Source of the DNA: Trichococcus palustris
GTDB lineage: Bacteria; Bacillota; Bacilli; Lactobacillales; Aerococcaceae
Direction of reading: 5' to 3'
DNA: 64,000 nt
NCBI RefSeq assembly: GCF_900114465.1
Contig: NZ_FOTD01000005.1
Location: 116,268 to 180,267 of the forward strand
Position 1 is the stretch's first letter; every line of letters begins with the position of its first letter. The position numbers and the translations under genes were made by a program. A model generated the notes under the pieces. That model was not told the origin of the DNA. It saw nothing but the letters and a program-made list of their open reading frames with translations, and searched no databases. Below are positions 10,318 to 21,416 of the stretch, piece by piece.

Positions 10318-12069
10318 ATGGGGATTTTTAAAAAACTGAATTGGTTTTTTAAACAGGAATGGAAATCATATGTAGTTGGCGTTTTCTTCTTGATAATCGT
10401 GGCAATTTTACAGGTGGTCTCACCTAGGGTTGTAGGGATCATCATCGACGAAATCGCACAAGGGACTTTGAGCAGGTCTTCCCTGGCGAAATGGGTGTTG
10501 CTCATCCTCGTTTCTGGTATTTTACAATATCTATTCCGTTATATCTGGCGGATGAAAATCTGGGGCACATCTGCAGAGCTTGAAAAGATATTGCGTTCGC
10601 GCCTTTTCAAACATTTCACGGAAATGGATGCCACGTTCTATCAAAAATTCCGTACCGGCGATTTGATGGCGCATGCCACCAATGATTTGAATGCAATCCG
10701 GATGGTTGCAGGAGCAGGCATCCTGACGCTTGCCGATTCGATTTCTTCTGGCGGGATCACCTTGTTTACGATGTTCTTCCTGATCGATTGGCGCTTGACC
10801 CTGATCGCGATGATTCCACTTCCCGGGTTGACGCTGGTTTCAAGGATATTGGGGAAAAGGATGCACAAAAGCTTCCGGAAGGCCCAAGCGGCTTTTTCTG
10901 ATCTGAACGACAAGACGCAGGAAAGTGTATCCGGCGTAAAAGTCATCAAGACCTTCGGGGAAGAAGAGCAAGACATCAGGGACTTTGAAGCCCGCACCAA
11001 GGATGTCATGTTGAAAAATAAGGAAGTATATCGGACGGATGCCTTGTTTGATCCGGCGATTCAATTGATACTCGGGCTTTCTTACGCTTTGACGATCATC
11101 TTTGGAGGACGATTCGTTGTGGAAGGCAGCATCAGTATCGGACAACTGGTTTCCTTCATCAGTTACATCAGCATGATGACCTGGCCGATGTTGGCAGTCG
11201 GCAGATTATTCAATGTCCTGGAAAGAGGGAGCGCAAGCTACAGTCGGATCGAAGAGTTGTTGGAAGAAAAATCGTCGATTGTCGAGAAGAAAGAATCATT
11301 TCCGAGCCTCATATCCGGAAACCTCGATTTTCAAGTTGAGCAATTCAAGTATCCGAACGCTACCGAAGCAAGCTTATCCGATGTAGTCTTCCATTTGGAA
11401 CAAGGACAGACGTTGGGGATCGTCGGCAGAACCGGAGCGGGTAAAAGCAGCATTTTCAAACTGTTATTGCGCGAATATGATAATTACGAAGGCCGCATCC
11501 TCTATGACGGGGTGGATATCCGCGATTACTCCTTGGATGCCCTGTTGAAGGGCATCGGGTATGTTCCGCAAGATAATTTTCTGTTCTCGACCGATATCAG
11601 GGAAAATATCCGCTTTGCGGATCCGTCCATCAACCAAGAGGCGGTTGAGGCGGCAGCCAAATTGGCAGCCATCCACAATGATGTATTAGGCTTCCCTGAG
11701 GGCTACGATACGTTGGTTGGAGAGCGTGGCGTCTCCTTGTCTGGGGGGCAGAAACAAAGGATTTCCATCGCTCGTGCAGTGGTTCTGAATCCGGAATTGT
11801 TGATCCTGGACGACTCTTTGTCTGCTGTCGATGCGAAAACGGAGGAAGCGATCCTTAGCGGATTGAAGGAGAGACGCGCCGACAAAACGACCATCATCGC
11901 GGCGCACAGAATCAGCAGCGTCATGCATGCGAACGAAATCATCGTCCTAGACGAAGGGCGCATCGTCGAAAGAGGGACGCACCAGGAATTGATGCATTTG
12001 GATGGTTGGTACCACAGAATGTACGAAAAACAACAACTGGAAATTAAACTGGAAGGGGAGGATGCCTAA
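10318..12069 (+). CDS. Heterodimeric ABC exporter subunit with degenerate Walker B
   Basis: A 583-residue half-transporter: six-helix exporter membrane domain (about 15-310) and a nucleotide-binding domain. Walker A is GRTGAGKSS at 370-378 and the signature is LSGGQ at 474-478. Walker B ends in Asp498-Asp499, so the catalytic Glu is replaced by Asp. That is the hallmark of the non-hydrolysing site of LmrCD/BmrCD-type heterodimers. It overlaps the next gene by one base (TAATG), so the two subunits are coupled. Substrate is unknown; drugs, lipids or peptides are all possible for this class. The ATG has GCAGGTG upstream. Confidence 0.93.
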   Translation: MGIFKKLNWFFKQEWKSYVVGVFFLIIVAILQVVSPRVVGIIIDEIAQGTLSRSSLAKWVLLILVSGILQYLFRYIWRMKIWGTSAELEKILRSRLFKHFTEMDATFYQKFRTGDLMAHATNDLNAIRMVAGAGILTLADSISSGGITLFTMFFLIDWRLTLIAMIPLPGLTLVSRILGKRMHKSFRKAQAAFSDLNDKTQESVSGVKVIKTFGEEEQDIRDFEARTKDVMLKNKEVYRTDALFDPAIQLILGLSYALTIIFGGRFVVEGSISIGQLVSFISYISMMTWPMLAVGRLFNVLERGSASYSRIEELLEEKSSIVEKKESFPSLISGNLDFQVEQFKYPNATEASLSDVVFHLEQGQTLGIVGRTGAGKSSIFKLLLREYDNYEGRILYDGVDIRDYSLDALLKGIGYVPQDNFLFSTDIRENIRFADPSINQEAVEAAAKLAAIHNDVLGFPEGYDTLVGERGVSLSGGQKQRISIARAVVLNPELLILDDSLSAVDAKTEEAILSGLKERRADKTTIIAAHRISSVMHANEIIVLDEGRIVERGTHQELMHLDGWYHRMYEKQQLEIKLEGEDA

Positions 12070-13844
12070 TGGAGAAATCAGCGTGGGCTAAAAATGTTCC
12101 GATAAAAGAACAGTTTCGGGCAGTGAAGCGTATTTTTAAATACGCACATCCTTTCAGATTGCAATTTTATATTGCCTTGCTCTTCAGCATCGGCCTCTCT
12201 TTGGTGAACGTTGTTGCACCACGTATTATCCAAATTTATATGGACGAATATTTGTCAAAAGGAAATGCAACGACAAAAATAAGCGTTCTCTTTGCCGCTT
12301 TATATGTTGCGGTTGTCCTGGTAAAAATGCTGGTCATGTATCTGGAACGCTATATATTCAGCATGGCATCCGAAAAGACAGTGGAAAACATCCGCAATAA
12401 CGTTTTCCGGAAAATCAACCAATTGGGCATGCGCTATTACGATACGACCCCCGCAGGTTCAATCGTATCCAGGGTCACCAATGACACCGAAACGATCAAA
12501 GAGTTTTGGAATGTGTTTTTGGCGTTGGCTGAGGGAATCTTCAGCATCATCACCGTCTTCTTTGCGATGTGGACATTGGATAAGGACATCACACTCATCT
12601 TTATTTACTTCGTTCCGGTCATGGCCGGGTTGGTTTGGTTTTACCAAAAATACAGTACGCGCGTCTATCGGATGATGCGTGAAAGGCTCAGCCAATTGAA
12701 CACAAAACTGAATGAATCGATTTCTGGCATGCCGATCATCCAGCAATTCCGCCAAGAGAAGAGGCTGCAAGCCGAGTTCGATGAAATCAACGAGGCCTAC
12801 AGCAAAGGGCGTGTGGCGATGGTGCAGATGAATGCCTTATTGCTGATGCCTGTAGTGAATCTATTGCAAGCGATCGCCTTAACGTTCGTGCTATGGTTGT
12901 TCGGGGTGAAGACGTTGAATGGCGTTGTTGAAATCGGCGTCATCTATGCTTTCACAACCTACATCCAAAACTTTTTCCGGCCGATGGGGATGATGATGGA
13001 CAATTTGAGCATCTTGCAGGATGGCATTGTGTCCAGTTCCCGTGTCCTGAAAGTGATGGACAACGAAGAGGTGGCACCCGCACATCCGGAACAATCGGGA
13101 CTATCCATTCAGGAAGGCAAAATCGAATTCAGGAATATCTCCTTTTCCTATGACGGGAAACATAATGTCTTGAACAACATCAGTTTTACGGCTTATCCGG
13201 GAGAAACCGTCGCCTTGATTGGGCAAACCGGCAGCGGCAAAAGTTCCATCATCAACATTTTATTGCGCTTCTATGAATTCCAGGAAGGGGAAGTGCTGAT
13301 TGACGGGAAATCCATCAAAGAGTACCCCCTTTCGGAAATCCGTTCCAAGATGGGGTTGGTATTGCAGGACTCCTTCCTTTTCTACGGCGATATTGCGCGG
13401 AATATCCGTTTGATGAGCAGCGATTATTCAGATCAGGAAGTAAAGAACGCAGCGGCTTTTGTGCACGCCGATGCCTTTATCGAATCCCTGCCGGAAGCAT
13501 ACCATGCCCGAGTGATTGAGCGCGGTGCCAGCTATTCCAGCGGTGAGCGTCAGCTGATATCCTTCGCAAGGACCATCTTGCGGAATCCGAAAGTATTGAT
13601 TTTGGATGAAGCCACAGCGAATATCGATACCGAAACGGAGCTACTGATCCAGGACAGCATGCATAAAATGAGGCAGGGCAGGACGACAATCGCGATTGCC
13701 CACCGTTTATCCACGATCCGGGATGCCCAACTTATCCTGGTGTTGGATAAAGGCAACATCATCGAAAGAGGCACGCATGACGAACTGATTGCAAAACAAG
13801 GCACCTATTATGATATGTACAGACTACAATCAATGAACGATTAA
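12069..13844 (+). CDS. Heterodimeric ABC exporter subunit with catalytic Walker B and altered signature
   Basis: The 591-residue partner of the preceding gene. It has an exporter membrane domain (about 30-320), Walker A GQTGSGKSS from 385, Walker B ending in catalytic Glu514, and a signature changed to YSSGERQ at 489-495. The changes mirror those of the first subunit. The canonical LSGGQ of subunit 1 meets the good Walker A/B of this one, and the altered signature here meets the Asp-containing Walker B of subunit 1. This predicts one active and one structural ATP site. Family resemblance is to LmrD/BmrD (YheH). Ends at a strong terminator. Confidence 0.93.
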   Translation: MEKSAWAKNVPIKEQFRAVKRIFKYAHPFRLQFYIALLFSIGLSLVNVVAPRIIQIYMDEYLSKGNATTKISVLFAALYVAVVLVKMLVMYLERYIFSMASEKTVENIRNNVFRKINQLGMRYYDTTPAGSIVSRVTNDTETIKEFWNVFLALAEGIFSIITVFFAMWTLDKDITLIFIYFVPVMAGLVWFYQKYSTRVYRMMRERLSQLNTKLNESISGMPIIQQFRQEKRLQAEFDEINEAYSKGRVAMVQMNALLLMPVVNLLQAIALTFVLWLFGVKTLNGVVEIGVIYAFTTYIQNFFRPMGMMMDNLSILQDGIVSSSRVLKVMDNEEVAPAHPEQSGLSIQEGKIEFRNISFSYDGKHNVLNNISFTAYPGETVALIGQTGSGKSSIINILLRFYEFQEGEVLIDGKSIKEYPLSEIRSKMGLVLQDSFLFYGDIARNIRLMSSDYSDQEVKNAAAFVHADAFIESLPEAYHARVIERGASYSSGERQLISFARTILRNPKVLILDEATANIDTETELLIQDSMHKMRQGRTTIAIAHRLSTIRDAQLILVLDKGNIIERGTHDELIAKQGTYYDMYRLQSMND

Positions 13845-13860
13845 CGAACCAAAAACAAAA

Positions 13861-13899
13861 AGACATCCCAGCAGTTTAAATGCTGGGATGTCTTTTTTT
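13861..13899 (+). terminator. Terminator after the ABC exporter operon
   Basis: Perfect 13-base stem, AGACATCCCAGCA at 13861-13873 with its complement at 13881-13893, then seven T. The A run before it could also serve the minus strand. Confidence 0.93.
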
Positions 13900-14340
13900 A
13901 CAGGCCAGAAAGTATAAAATTCTGGATATAAGAAGCGCATCATTGAAGGTGTTTTAAAGGTTACTAATCTGTTTCACGCCAGTTCGGAAGGAAGATGAAG
14001 GGTCCTCTTGGCTCTGCGAGCCAAGACATACTGTTCGACTAACCTGCTGACGCAGGAAGTCTCTCAGCAATTGCGCGGTATGCTCATTTGCATGGTAGTC
14101 TTAGGAATTCATTCCTTAGACTACCAGTACAAGGCGACTGCAAGGAGCGTTGCTACCGGTCAGATTTCCTAAATTGTCATGACTCTTGCGATTTCAATCG
14201 CTTAGTCCTGTCATCAGACTATCAAAAATACCTAGCAGTGAGGCCCTCTGATGTCGCACTGTGACATCAGAGTACTTGACCGCTTTTTGGTCACAGTGTT
14301 TCCTTACTAGTCGAGGTAGGGCGGGCTTGTCCCGCTTTTC
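13900..14340 (+). repeat. Structured intergenic repeat, copy 1 (candidate small RNA or MITE)
   Basis: This shares three blocks with copy 2 at 20360-20628. The left block is around GATATAAGAANCGCATCATTG. The core is 85 bases (14070-14154), identical but for one base. The right block is 30 bases, 14311-14340. The core folds into a 15-base hairpin (14094-14108 with 14111-14125) and a smaller hairpin GCGAC/GTTGC with AAGGAG in its loop. The right block is an intrinsic terminator, GCGGG-CTTGT-CCCGC plus TTTT. Copy 1 has an extra 156 bases before the terminator with further hairpins, including CTCTGATGTC/GACATCAGAG at 14246-14272. No protein frame is conserved. Confidence 0.75.
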
Positions 14341-14967
14341 CTATTTGGCTACATAAACGAAATCCGGATCAATCTCTTTATCCAATTGGCGGAAAGCGTC
14401 GGTTATCTTTTGATCATAAGCAGCAAGCACTTCCCGGGAAACGCGTTTTTCCGCCGGCAGGTAGATAGGGTCGCCGATGCGTACGATCGCTTTTTTGTGC
14501 TTGAAGATGTTGAATAATTCTTTGAAAGAAAAGGGGCCTTGATAAACGATCGGCAGAATCGGGACGCCCGCCAATTTTGCGATGGTGGATGTTCCGCCCT
14601 TGATTTCATCGGAGTGCCGTGAACCTGTAGGGAAAATCAACAGGCTGTCATTGCCTTCTTTCAGAATGTTGACGGGTTGCTTCAATGCGCTAGGACCGGG
14701 GTTTTCGCGGTTGACCGGGAAAGCGTGCATACGGCGTAAGAGCCAGTTCATGAAACTGCCCTTGAATAGTTCCTGCTTCGCCATGGAAGAAAAAACGCGG
14801 GGATAAACGGCGAATGCGATGAAAATCGGATCCAGCAGGCTTCTGTGTGGGGCTGCTATTACGAACACAGTATCCTTTGGAATCTTATCTTTATTTTGGA
14901 TTTCCGTTTTTCCGTTCAGGATAAATACTAAAAATTTCACGATATTTACTACTGCCTTAAAAAACAT
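14341..14967 (-). CDS. 1-acyl-glycerol-3-phosphate acyltransferase-like protein (PlsC family)
   Basis: Membrane-associated acyltransferase of 208 residues, probably converting lysophosphatidate to phosphatidate in phospholipid synthesis. The family HX4D motif is HRSLLD at 41-46, and the second motif, normally FPEGTRS, is FPTGSRHS at 112-119. An N-terminal hydrophobic helix (about 3-18) would anchor it. AAAGGAG lies upstream of the ATG. The gene stands alone, ends directly at the right end of repeat copy 1, and is divergent from the SNF2 helicase. The Glu-to-Thr change in the second motif is a mild departure, so the exact acceptor is uncertain. Confidence 0.88.
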   Translation of the reverse strand: MFFKAVVNIVKFLVFILNGKTEIQNKDKIPKDTVFVIAAPHRSLLDPIFIAFAVYPRVFSSMAKQELFKGSFMNWLLRRMHAFPVNRENPGPSALKQPVNILKEGNDSLLIFPTGSRHSDEIKGGTSTIAKLAGVPILPIVYQGPFSFKELFNIFKHKKAIVRIGDPIYLPAEKRVSREVLAAYDQKITDAFRQLDKEIDPDFVYVAK

Positions 14968-15136
14968 GATCTATCTCCTTTGCCTATAGCTTTATCGTTA
15001 CTATTATGAGTCAATTTCCCTTGTTTTTCAAGAAAAACATTTCCGGGAATGGCTTCTTTAGCGGAAGAGAGTATATTTTTTGGCCGATTTAAAGTACAAT
15101 GAAGAATGGATAGATTGAATGTGAGGGGCTGATAGA

Positions 15137-18100
15137 GTGAAATGGAGTATTCCAGATAGGATGATTCAACAAGGCAGAGAATATGTCAATGAGAGCCGTG
15201 TGTTGTCGATTCAGCCGGATTTCCAGAATCAAGTATGGCATAGTGAGGTGCTTGGAAGTCGCATGTATCACGTTACTTTGGACGGCACTGCCAGGGAACA
15301 AGATGTTTGCCAATGCAAATATTGGAAGACCCATCAATATTGCAAGCATACGATTGCGGTTGAATTATTCCTGAAAGAGAAATGCGGTACGCGCATTTTG
15401 ACAGAACAAAGTGCGGAACATTTCCAAGTTGATTCTGACATTGCGGGGCAAGAATTTGTGTCGGACTTGACTCAAATCTTCTATCATGAAAATAGAGGTT
15501 CGAAGAGCATCACCACGAGGCCTGAATTCTCAGTCCATTACACTTTACAGGTTTTGCGGATCAAACCGAATGCTTATATGCATGGTGAATGTGTCCTTGC
15601 GCTGTCCTTGCGTGCAGGCTTGGACAAATTATACATGGTTACGAACATCGAACAATTTACGGAGCAATTTGTGAAACAGGAAAAATGGGAATACCGTACT
15701 GCGGATGAAATCGACTTTAAAGAAGTTCAGATCAAGGAATCCGATCAGCAAATACTTTATCGGCTGTACAAAATGATGGAAGAGCAGACCGGGGTTTTGA
15801 ATAAACAACTGATCAATGTAACGGCAAGGAAAATCGATTCCTATTTGATCTTGCCGCCAAGTTCGGCAAAATCTGTCCTGATGGAATTATTGAAGACGGA
15901 GCGGGTGGAATGGTCGGGAAGCGATGAAACCTATGATACGGCTTTGTTCACATCAGAAAAACCGCCCTATAAGTTCCTGCTCGAAATAAAGGGCGACGGC
16001 ATTGAAGTCCATATGGATCGCAGTTCAATCGTGCCGTTATTGGATTATGACTGGCTGATCGAGGGGAATAATATTTTTGAACTATCCATCCAGCAACAAA
16101 AGCTGTTGGATTATATCGCCTTTTTCAATAAGCGTTTTGATGGACAGGAATCGGTGTACATCGATGAGGCGGACGTTTCCGACCTGTTGACCTATGTGAC
16201 GCCTTTGCTGAAACAGATCGGCTCGGTAAACTACAGCGAAGAATTGGCCGAACAGATGATTGACGAACCGCTGACCGTGGCCATCCATTTTTATGGCACA
16301 CAGAAAAGGATAAAGGGGGATATCATCTTTCAATATGGCGATACGGCTTTTCAGCCGAGTGTCGGGCTGGAGGACGGCAGCCGTTATCTGATCCGGGACA
16401 CAGTCGGTGAAGAAAAGATCCTTCAAGTTTTGGAGCAATTGAATTTTACGATCATCGAAAACCAACTTCTGTTGAACGCGACGAAAGATGTGGATCTGTT
16501 TTCGTTCCTTTACAGAAAAATTCCGGCTTTGCGCTTATACGCAGATGTGCAATTGAGTCCGGAACTGCAAAAGTTGGTCGTCGAGAACGCGACCATCTCC
16601 GCAAAGGTGCAACGGACCGCCCGCGATTCTTTCTTGGATATCCGTTTCGATGTTGAAGGGATATCGGAAAACGAAGTGGATCGCTTGCTGAACAGCATCA
16701 AAAAGAATGAACTGTACTTCAAAACGGAAGACGGGCGCCTGCTGTCGTTGGAAACGGAACCGATGAAGGAAATGAATCACTTCCTTTCGTTGATAAGGGA
16801 AGATTCCAAAATGAATAACGGAACCATCTCGATGCCGATGGTAAAAAGTTTTACGCTTGAACAGGAAATCCAAAAGCTGAACCCTGAAGTATACAGCCAA
16901 AATTTCTTCAAGGATCTGTTCCAGTACATCAAAAATCCGGAATCATTCCCTGCGGAACTTCCCAAATCGCTGCATGCGGATTTGCGCCCCTATCAGGTAA
17001 CGGGCTTTAAATGGCTGAAATTTTTGGCTAAATATGGCCTGGGCGGCATTTTAGCGGATGAAATGGGTTTGGGTAAGACCCTTCAGCTCATCACGTTCCT
17101 ATTGAGCGAAATAGAAGAGGGTCATAACGGCGACAAGCCATCCTTGATTATAGCGCCGGCCTCATTGATCTATAACTGGAAGTATGAATTCCAGAAATTC
17201 GCGCCGGATCTGCAGACGTGTGTCATCAGCGGGATGAAAAAGGAAAGAGAATTCCAGCTGGCTAATTTGCCCAAAGATGGCATCGCGATCACTTCCTATC
17301 AAAGTTTCCGGCAGGATGTCGAGCTTTACCAGGCGGTCGATTTCCATACGATGGTGTTGGATGAATCCCAGTATGTCAATAACTACCATACGAAAACGTT
17401 CCGGGCAATCACCAAGATGGCTGCAAAAGTGAACATCGCCCTGAGCGGAACACCGATCGAAAACAGCGTAACGGAATTCTGGGCCATCTACCAATTGGTA
17501 TTGCCGGGCCTGTTCCCTAAGGTGCAAGAATTCAAAAAATTGACCTTGGAGCAAATCTCGAAAACGGCAAAACCATTCATGCTACGCAGACTGAAGGCAG
17601 ATGTGCTGAGCGATTTGCCGGAAAAAACCGAATCGGATATCTACAGCAGCTTGAACCGGGATCAAAAAGTCGTCTACTTGGCCTATCTGCAGCAGCTTCA
17701 AGATGCCGTTGCCTATTATGATAACGAAGATTTCCAGAAAAATAGGATGGAAATCTTGTCCGGCCTGACCAGATTGCGGCAAATCTGTTGCGACCCGCGT
17801 TTAATCGATCCGGCTTATCAAGGCGGTTCCGGTAAGTTGGAACAGCTGATTGAGCTTCTGAGGAACGCGAAAGAAAACCGCCAACATGTCCTGGTATTCT
17901 CTCAGTTCACATCCATGCTGAAACTGATAGAGGACGAATTGGCAAAAGAAGGCATCAGCAATTTTTATTTGAGCGGGAAGACGCCGCCCTCCGAAAGGAT
18001 CGAGCTGGTCAATCAGTTCAACGACGGCCAGGCGGATGTCTTTTTGATTTCATTGAAAGCGGGTGGCACCGGTTTGAATCTGACCGGCGCGGATACCGTC

Positions 18101-18355
18101 ATCCTGTTTGACCTGTGGTGGAATCCTGCTGTGGAAGAACAGGCTGCCGGAAGGGCACACCGTATCGGCCAGAAGAAAAACGTTCAGGTCTATCGCTTCA
18201 TTGCGGAAGGGACCATTGAAGAGAAAATCAATCAGCTGCAGCAAGACAAAAAAATGCTTTTTGATCAGCTGATCATCTCCGAAGGCGAAGAGGCTCTAAG
18301 CAGACAGCGGTTGTCGAACGACGACATCAAACAAATATTGGGCATCACATCTTAA
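15137..18355 (+). CDS. SNF2-family helicase with N-terminal SWIM zinc finger
   Basis: A 1072-residue protein. An N-terminal SWIM zinc finger has Cys58, Cys60, Cys69 and His71 (CQC...CKH). A long middle region matches the bacterial SNF2-associated type. The C-terminal 460 residues form a full SNF2 motor, with Walker A DEMGLGKT at 641-648, DESQ at 742-745 in place of DEAH, SGTPIEN, and the helicase C domain ending in the AAGRAHRIGQ arginine-finger motif. Such proteins remodel or translocate on DNA and may act in repair or transcription; no specific role is established for the Gram-positive version. The start is GTG with GAGGGG upstream. Confidence 0.93.
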   Translation: MKWSIPDRMIQQGREYVNESRVLSIQPDFQNQVWHSEVLGSRMYHVTLDGTAREQDVCQCKYWKTHQYCKHTIAVELFLKEKCGTRILTEQSAEHFQVDSDIAGQEFVSDLTQIFYHENRGSKSITTRPEFSVHYTLQVLRIKPNAYMHGECVLALSLRAGLDKLYMVTNIEQFTEQFVKQEKWEYRTADEIDFKEVQIKESDQQILYRLYKMMEEQTGVLNKQLINVTARKIDSYLILPPSSAKSVLMELLKTERVEWSGSDETYDTALFTSEKPPYKFLLEIKGDGIEVHMDRSSIVPLLDYDWLIEGNNIFELSIQQQKLLDYIAFFNKRFDGQESVYIDEADVSDLLTYVTPLLKQIGSVNYSEELAEQMIDEPLTVAIHFYGTQKRIKGDIIFQYGDTAFQPSVGLEDGSRYLIRDTVGEEKILQVLEQLNFTIIENQLLLNATKDVDLFSFLYRKIPALRLYADVQLSPELQKLVVENATISAKVQRTARDSFLDIRFDVEGISENEVDRLLNSIKKNELYFKTEDGRLLSLETEPMKEMNHFLSLIREDSKMNNGTISMPMVKSFTLEQEIQKLNPEVYSQNFFKDLFQYIKNPESFPAELPKSLHADLRPYQVTGFKWLKFLAKYGLGGILADEMGLGKTLQLITFLLSEIEEGHNGDKPSLIIAPASLIYNWKYEFQKFAPDLQTCVISGMKKEREFQLANLPKDGIAITSYQSFRQDVELYQAVDFHTMVLDESQYVNNYHTKTFRAITKMAAKVNIALSGTPIENSVTEFWAIYQLVLPGLFPKVQEFKKLTLEQISKTAKPFMLRRLKADVLSDLPEKTESDIYSSLNRDQKVVYLAYLQQLQDAVAYYDNEDFQKNRMEILSGLTRLRQICCDPRLIDPAYQGGSGKLEQLIELLRNAKENRQHVLVFSQFTSMLKLIEDELAKEGISNFYLSGKTPPSERIELVNQFNDGQADVFLISLKAGGTGLNLTGADTVILFDLWWNPAVEEQAAGRAHRIGQKKNVQVYRFIAEGTIEEKINQLQQDKKMLFDQLIISEGEEALSRQRLSNDDIKQILGITS

Positions 18356-18371
18356 AAAAGAAAGAAAGTCC

Positions 18372-18400
18372 TTGCATATTTCGTTTTATTTAAGTATAAT
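18372..18400 (+). promoter_or_regulatory. Promoter of rpsB-tsf
   Basis: TTGCAT at 18372-18377, 17-base spacer, TATAAT at 18395-18400. It gives a leader of about 120 bases. The whole 29-base stretch is strikingly like the rimP promoter at 29522-29550. Confidence 0.85.
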
Positions 18401-18526
18401 TCAATACGGTGCAAAACCACATTTCACACCTTAATTGATATGGCGGACGTTGCTTGTTGAATAACGAGTTTCTGCTGTAAAAGAAATTAGGGGAGGAAAA
18501 TAAAAACATATTTGGAGGAAAAAAAC

Positions 18527-19312
18527 ATGGCAGTAATTTCAATGAAACAACTATTGGAAGCAGGCGTTCACTTCGGTCACCAGACTCGTCGTTGGAACCC
18601 AAAAATGAAAAAATACATCTTCACAGAAAGAAATGGTATCTATATCATTGACTTGCAAAAAACTGTGAAATTGGTAGACGAAGCATACAAATATATGCTT
18701 AACGTTGCTGAAGACGGCGGCGTAGCTTTATTCGTGGGTACAAAAAAACAAGCACAAGATTCAATCAAAGACGAAGCTATCCGTTCAGGTCAATTCTTCG
18801 TTAACCACCGTTGGTTAGGCGGAACTTTGACTAACTGGGATACAATCCAAAAACGTATCAAACGCTTGAAATCCATCGAAAAAATGGCTGAAGACGGCAC
18901 TTTCGAAGTACTTCCTAAAAAAGAAGTCGTAATCTTGAAAAAAGAACAAGAACGTCTTGAAAAATTCTTGGGCGGTATCAAAGATATGCCTAGAATTCCA
19001 GATGTAATGTTCATCGTTGACCCAAGAAAAGAAAGAATCGCTGTTCAAGAAGCACACAAATTGAACATCCCTATCGTTGCTATGGTCGATACAAACTGCG
19101 ATCCAGACGAAATCGATGTAGTTATCCCTTCAAATGACGATGCTATCCGCGCAGTAAAATTGATCACTGCTAAAATGGCTGATGCTTTCATCGAAGGTAA
19201 CCAAGGCAAAGATCAAGCAGAAGTTTCTATCGAAGAAACATTCGCAGCTGAAGCTGACGAAGCTACTTCATTAGAAGAAATCGTTGAAGTTGTTGAAGGC
19301 GGAAACGAGTAA
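18527..19312 (+). CDS. rpsB: 30S ribosomal protein S2
   Basis: A 261-residue S2 starting [19 protein letters not shown], the classic N-terminus, with the coiled-coil insertion around 100-150 and an acidic tail rich in Glu after 235. S2 binds late to the 30S platform and is needed for mRNA binding. The ATG at 18527 is chosen over an upstream ATG at 18512 because GGAGGA (18514-18519) lies between them at correct spacing. Codon use (AAA, GAA, GGT, CGT) is strongly biased, typical of very highly expressed genes, in contrast to neighbours. The leader may hold the S2 autoregulatory site. Confidence 0.98.
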   Translation: MAVISMKQLLEAGVHFGHQTRRWNPKMKKYIFTERNGIYIIDLQKTVKLVDEAYKYMLNVAEDGGVALFVGTKKQAQDSIKDEAIRSGQFFVNHRWLGGTLTNWDTIQKRIKRLKSIEKMAEDGTFEVLPKKEVVILKKEQERLEKFLGGIKDMPRIPDVMFIVDPRKERIAVQEAHKLNIPIVAMVDTNCDPDEIDVVIPSNDDAIRAVKLITAKMADAFIEGNQGKDQAEVSIEETFAAEADEATSLEEIVEVVEGGNE

Positions 19313-19337
19313 GAAGTAACATCAGTTTGAAACAATG

Positions 19338-19415
19338 AGCTGTCTCAGAAAAGAAGAAAGATATAGCCAGTTAGGTAGCCGACATCTTTTCTATTCTCTT
19401 TGGGATAGCTTTTTT
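19338..19415 (+). terminator. Partial terminator or attenuator between rpsB and tsf
   Basis: AGCTGTCTCA at 19338-19347 pairs with TGGGATAGCT at 19401-19410 (two G-T pairs). An inner purine arm pairs with a pyrimidine arm (AGAAAAG with CTTTTCT). Five T follow. It may set the S2 to EF-Ts ratio. Confidence 0.7.
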
Positions 19416-19447
19416 AATGAAATAGAATATTCAGGAGGAATCATAGA

Positions 19448-20329
19448 ATGGCACAAGTTACTGCAAAAATGGTTAAAGAATTACGCGACATGACAGGCGT
19501 AGGTATGATGGATGCTAAGAGAGCTTTAGTAGCTGTAGACGGTGACATGGAAAAAGCGGTCGATTATTTAAGAGAAAACGGATTAGCAAAAGCAGCTAAA
19601 AAAGCTGATCGTATCGCTGCAGAAGGTTTAGCAAATGTATTTGTTGATGGTAATGTTGCTGTTATCGCTGAAATCAATGCTGAAACAGACTTCGTTGCAA
19701 AAAATGACAAATTCCAAAACTTAGTAGCATCCATTACAGAAACAATCGCTAAAAAACGCCCAGCTACAGTTGAAGAAGCATTGGCTTTGGAAACAGAAGA
19801 AGGAACTTTAGGCGACGTTATTTCAACTGCAACAACTGTAATCGGCGAAAAAATCACTTTGCGTCGTTTCACTATCGTTGAAAAAACAGATGCTGATGCA
19901 TTCGGTGCATACTTACACCAAGGCGGACGCATTGCAGTATTGACTGTGTTAGAAGGATCAACTGACGCTGATGCAGCGAAAGATATCGCTATGCACGTAG
20001 CTGCCATCAACCCTAAATATGTTTCTCGTGAACAAGTATCTGCTGAAGAACTTGAACATGAAAAGAAAGTTCTTACTGAACAAGCATTAAACGAAGGCAA
20101 ACCAGCCAACATCGTTGAAAAAATGATCACAGGCCGTATCAATAAATTCCTAAGCGAAATTTCATTGAATGACCAATCATTTGTTAAAGATCCAGATGTT
20201 ACGGTTTCTCAATATGCAGCTTCTAAAGGCGGCAGCGTGAAATCATTCGTCCGCTATGCAGTAGGCGAAGGTTTGGAAAAACGCTCAATGGACTTCGCAG
20301 AAGAAGTAATGAGCCAAGTTAAAAGATAA
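19448..20329 (+). CDS. tsf: Elongation factor Ts
   Basis: EF-Ts is the nucleotide exchange factor for EF-Tu. The 293 residues start with the N-terminal UBA-like domain ([19 protein letters not shown]) and contain the [10 protein letters not shown] signature near residue 80 that contacts EF-Tu, then the two core subdomains and a C-terminal helical end. TCAGGAGG stands seven to ten bases before the ATG. Codon bias is as extreme as in rpsB. It is the standard partner of rpsB, separated from it by an attenuator-like hairpin and closed by its own terminator. Confidence 0.98.
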   Translation: MAQVTAKMVKELRDMTGVGMMDAKRALVAVDGDMEKAVDYLRENGLAKAAKKADRIAAEGLANVFVDGNVAVIAEINAETDFVAKNDKFQNLVASITETIAKKRPATVEEALALETEEGTLGDVISTATTVIGEKITLRRFTIVEKTDADAFGAYLHQGGRIAVLTVLEGSTDADAAKDIAMHVAAINPKYVSREQVSAEELEHEKKVLTEQALNEGKPANIVEKMITGRINKFLSEISLNDQSFVKDPDVTVSQYAASKGGSVKSFVRYAVGEGLEKRSMDFAEEVMSQVKR

Positions 20330-20336
20330 TAAAACT

Positions 20337-20358
20337 GCCCCTTAATTGGGGCTTTTTT
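20337..20358 (+). terminator. Terminator after tsf
   Basis: GCCCC at 20337-20341 pairs with GGGGC at 20348-20352, followed by TTTTTT. Confidence 0.88.
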
Positions 20359-20359
20359 A

Positions 20360-21414
<1,055 letters not shown>

Positions 21415-21416
21415 TG

